A stretch of 6,101 bases of DNA. Origin: Parcubacteria group bacterium. Its GTDB lineage: Bacteria; Patescibacteriota; Minisyncoccia; Minisyncoccales; CG1-02-41-26. The notes under the pieces are model-generated. The model searched no databases. It had not been told where the DNA came from and saw nothing but the letters and a program-made list of their open reading frames with translations. Below are positions 4,186 through 6,101 of the stretch, piece after piece. Numbering within the stretch: the first letter of the stretch is position 1; every line of letters starts with the position of its first letter. A program made the position numbers and the translations under genes. The stretch spans positions 1 through 6,101 of the forward strand of contig JABMPZ010000049.1 in assembly GCA_013203565.1 (NCBI GenBank). Reading direction: 5' to 3'.

Positions 4186-6084
4186 TTACTTTTTCTCGTC
4201 TTTTTCTTTGTAGTCCCCTTCTTCAGTTTCTGGTTTCTCTTCAGCACTTGTTTGCTCGCCTTCTTTTGGTTTCTGTTCTTGGGCTTGTTTATACATATCA
4301 GCGCCTACTTGCTGAATAGCTTGAGACAACTCTTCTGCTTTCTTCTTTATATCTTCTATTTTATCACTATCTTTAACTTTCTTCAATTCGTCTACTTTCT
4401 TTTCAATCTCCTCTTTCTTTTCTTTGGCAACTTTATCTCCTGCGTCTTTAAGAGTTTTCTCTGTAGAGTGAATAAGTCCTTCAGCTAAGTTTTGGGCTTC
4501 AATTAATTCTTTCTTTTGTTTATCTTGCTCTGCGTGCTTTTCTGCATCCTTTGTAATTTTCTCTATTTCTTCATCACTTAAACCACTTGAGCCCTCAATT
4601 CTAATTGATTGTGATTTGTTTGTTGCCTTGTCTTTAGCTGAAACATTTAAGATACCATCAGCATCAATATCAAAGCTAACCTCAACTTGAGGTACGCCTC
4701 TTGGGGCAGGTGGGATTCCATCTAAGATAAACTTACCTAGAGTTTTGTTGTCGTGTGACATAGGTCTTTCACCTTGCAAAACTTTTATCTCAACAGATGG
4801 TTGATTATCAGCTGCAGTTGAGAATGTTTGTGTCTTGTTACTTGGTATTGTGGTATTCTTTCCAATTAAGACAGTGTTAACCTGACCCATTGTTTCAATA
4901 CCTAAACTCAAAGGAGTAACATCAAGCAAGAGAACATCTTTTACATCTCCTTGTAAAATACCTCCTTGTGTGGCAGCTCCAATGGCTACAACCTCATCAG
5001 GGTTAATCTCTCTGTTTGGTTCTTTACCAAACAGTTTCTTAATTTCTTCTTGGATTTTAGGCATTCGTGTCATACCACCAACTAAAACAATCTCTTCAAT
5101 GTCTTTTGGCTCAAAGCCAGCATCTTTTAATACTGCTTTTACTGACTCCATTGATTTATCAATTAAGTCAGAGGTCATTTTCTCTAATTCTGCTCTTGTT
5201 AGTTTTTTAACTAAATGAGTTGGGTTACCATCAACTGAAGTAATAAACGGAAGGTTTACTTCTGTTTCCATACTTGTAGAGAGTTCTATTTTAGCTTTTT
5301 CTGCTGCCTCTTTAATTCTTTGAAGAGCTAATGTGTCTTTTGATAAATCCACTCCATTTTCTTTCTTGAACTCCTTTACAATCCAAGTCATTACAATCTG
5401 ATCAAAGTCATCACCACCCAAGTGAGTATCGCCTCCTGTTCCTTTTACTTCAACTGTATCTGCTGTTACATCTAAAACAGAAACATCAAAGGTACCTCCA
5501 CCAAAGTCATAAACAACAATCTGTTGGTCTTTCTTTTTAGTTAAACCATAAGCTAGGGCAGCTGCAGTTGGCTCATTGATAACTCTTTTTACCTTAAACC
5601 CAGCTACCTCACCTGCTACTTTGGTAGCTTTTCTTTGCGAGTCATCAAAATATGCTGGGCAAGTAATAATTACTTCATCTATTTTCTCTCCGAGTTTAGC
5701 TTCTGCGTCTTGCTTTAATTTCTGCAAAATCATAGCTGAAATCTCCTGTGGTGTATGCCAGTTTTCTCCCATTTTAACCTCTACTCCCCCATCATCTTTT
5801 GCTCTTATCTCATAAGGCAAAAGGTCTTTGTCTTTTTGTATCTCAGCATCAGAAAATTTTCTACCAATTAAACGCTTAACAGAAAAGATAGTATTAGTTG
5901 GATTAGTAATTGCCTGTCTCTTGGCTACAACACCTGCTAATCTTTCTCCTGACTTATTCAAAGCAACTACAGAAGGAGTTGTTCTACTCCCCTCTTTGTT
6001 TTCAATTATCTCTGGTGTTCCACCAGAAACTACAGCCATTGCTGAATTAGTTGTTCCTAAATCTATTCCTAATATTTTTGACAT
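4186..6084 (-). CDS. dnaK: molecular chaperone DnaK (Hsp70)
   Basis: DnaK is the ATP-driven Hsp70 that binds and releases unfolded segments of cytoplasmic proteins, working with DnaJ and GrpE. The 632-aa protein is full length. The nucleotide-binding domain carries the three Hsp70 signatures: I-D-L-G-T-T-N-S (7-14), V-Y-D-F-G-G-G-T-F-D-V-S (191-202) and V-L-V-G-G-M-T-R-M-P (333-342). The interdomain linker is V-L-L-L-D-V-T (384-390). The substrate-binding beta domain follows (about 391-505), then an alpha-helical lid rich in Lys/Glu (about 508-600) and a disordered acidic tail ending D-E-K-K. The start M-S-K-I-L-G-I-D-L-G-T-T fits the family. Only 17 nt of upstream sequence is present, showing no Shine-Dalgarno; the promoter and any CIRCE/HrcA or heat-shock operator lie outside. 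grpE and hrcA are not in the window. Confidence 0.98.
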   Translation of the reverse strand: MSKILGIDLGTTNSAMAVVSGGTPEIIENKEGSRTTPSVVALNKSGERLAGVVAKRQAITNPTNTIFSVKRLIGRKFSDAEIQKDKDLLPYEIRAKDDGGVEVKMGENWHTPQEISAMILQKLKQDAEAKLGEKIDEVIITCPAYFDDSQRKATKVAGEVAGFKVKRVINEPTAAALAYGLTKKKDQQIVVYDFGGGTFDVSVLDVTADTVEVKGTGGDTHLGGDDFDQIVMTWIVKEFKKENGVDLSKDTLALQRIKEAAEKAKIELSTSMETEVNLPFITSVDGNPTHLVKKLTRAELEKMTSDLIDKSMESVKAVLKDAGFEPKDIEEIVLVGGMTRMPKIQEEIKKLFGKEPNREINPDEVVAIGAATQGGILQGDVKDVLLLDVTPLSLGIETMGQVNTVLIGKNTTIPSNKTQTFSTAADNQPSVEIKVLQGERPMSHDNKTLGKFILDGIPPAPRGVPQVEVSFDIDADGILNVSAKDKATNKSQSIRIEGSSGLSDEEIEKITKDAEKHAEQDKQKKELIEAQNLAEGLIHSTEKTLKDAGDKVAKEKKEEIEKKVDELKKVKDSDKIEDIKKKAEELSQAIQQVGADMYKQAQEQKPKEGEQTSAEEKPETEEGDYKEKDEKK

Positions 6085-6101
6085 AATTTTTGACGCGACA
6101 A

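Overview
The window (about 6.1 kb, AT-rich, gene-dense) looks bacterial. The best guess is a member of the Patescibacteria/CPR, inferred from compact spacing, strongly A/T-rich leaders, no Shine-Dalgarno sequence before any gene, a DUF3467 protein and a LAGLIDADG endonuclease beside tRNA genes. TGA is used as a stop (end of the DUF3800 gene), so nothing suggests the TGA=Gly code of Gracilibacteria/Absconditabacteria. Lineage is an inference; dnaK/dnaJ phylogeny would settle it. All protein genes lie on the minus strand, so the window reads biologically from right to left.

Right part (6084 to 3085): a housekeeping chaperone pair, dnaK then dnaJ, 18 nt apart and surely co-transcribed. Their promoter lies beyond the right edge. 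After dnaJ comes a 143-nt spacer (2942-3084) holding three consecutive perfect hairpins, the last of which overlaps the 5' end of a tRNA-Lys(UUU) gene (2874-2944).

Middle (2869 to 1992): a 279-aa LAGLIDADG homing-endonuclease-like protein with an N-terminal helix-turn-helix starts 4 nt after the tRNA-Lys 3' end. Its stop codon touches an orphan 3' half of a second, different tRNA (anticodon-stem 3' strand, T arm, acceptor strand and CCA). The 5' half of that tRNA is absent. This is a scar of a mobile gene landing in a tRNA cluster.

Left-middle (1987 to 1124): a consensus sigma70-type promoter (TTGACA-17-TATAAT) drives a three-gene operon: a DUF3467 protein, a putative antitoxin and a RelE/ParE-family toxin, with a weak terminator after it.

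Left (1145 to 1): a DUF3800 gene (RNase H-like, DESG motif) with its own promoter converges on a small structured RNA on the plus strand. The RNA has a good promoter, a compact four-way-junction fold with two GNRA tetraloops, and a long terminator hairpin shared with the DUF3800 gene. DUF3800 genes are known to sit beside several unexplained classes of structured RNA, so this protein/RNA pair is the most interesting element here. Together the left 3 kb is an accessory block (DUF3800/RNA, toxin-antitoxin, homing endonuclease) next to conserved chaperone and tRNA genes.
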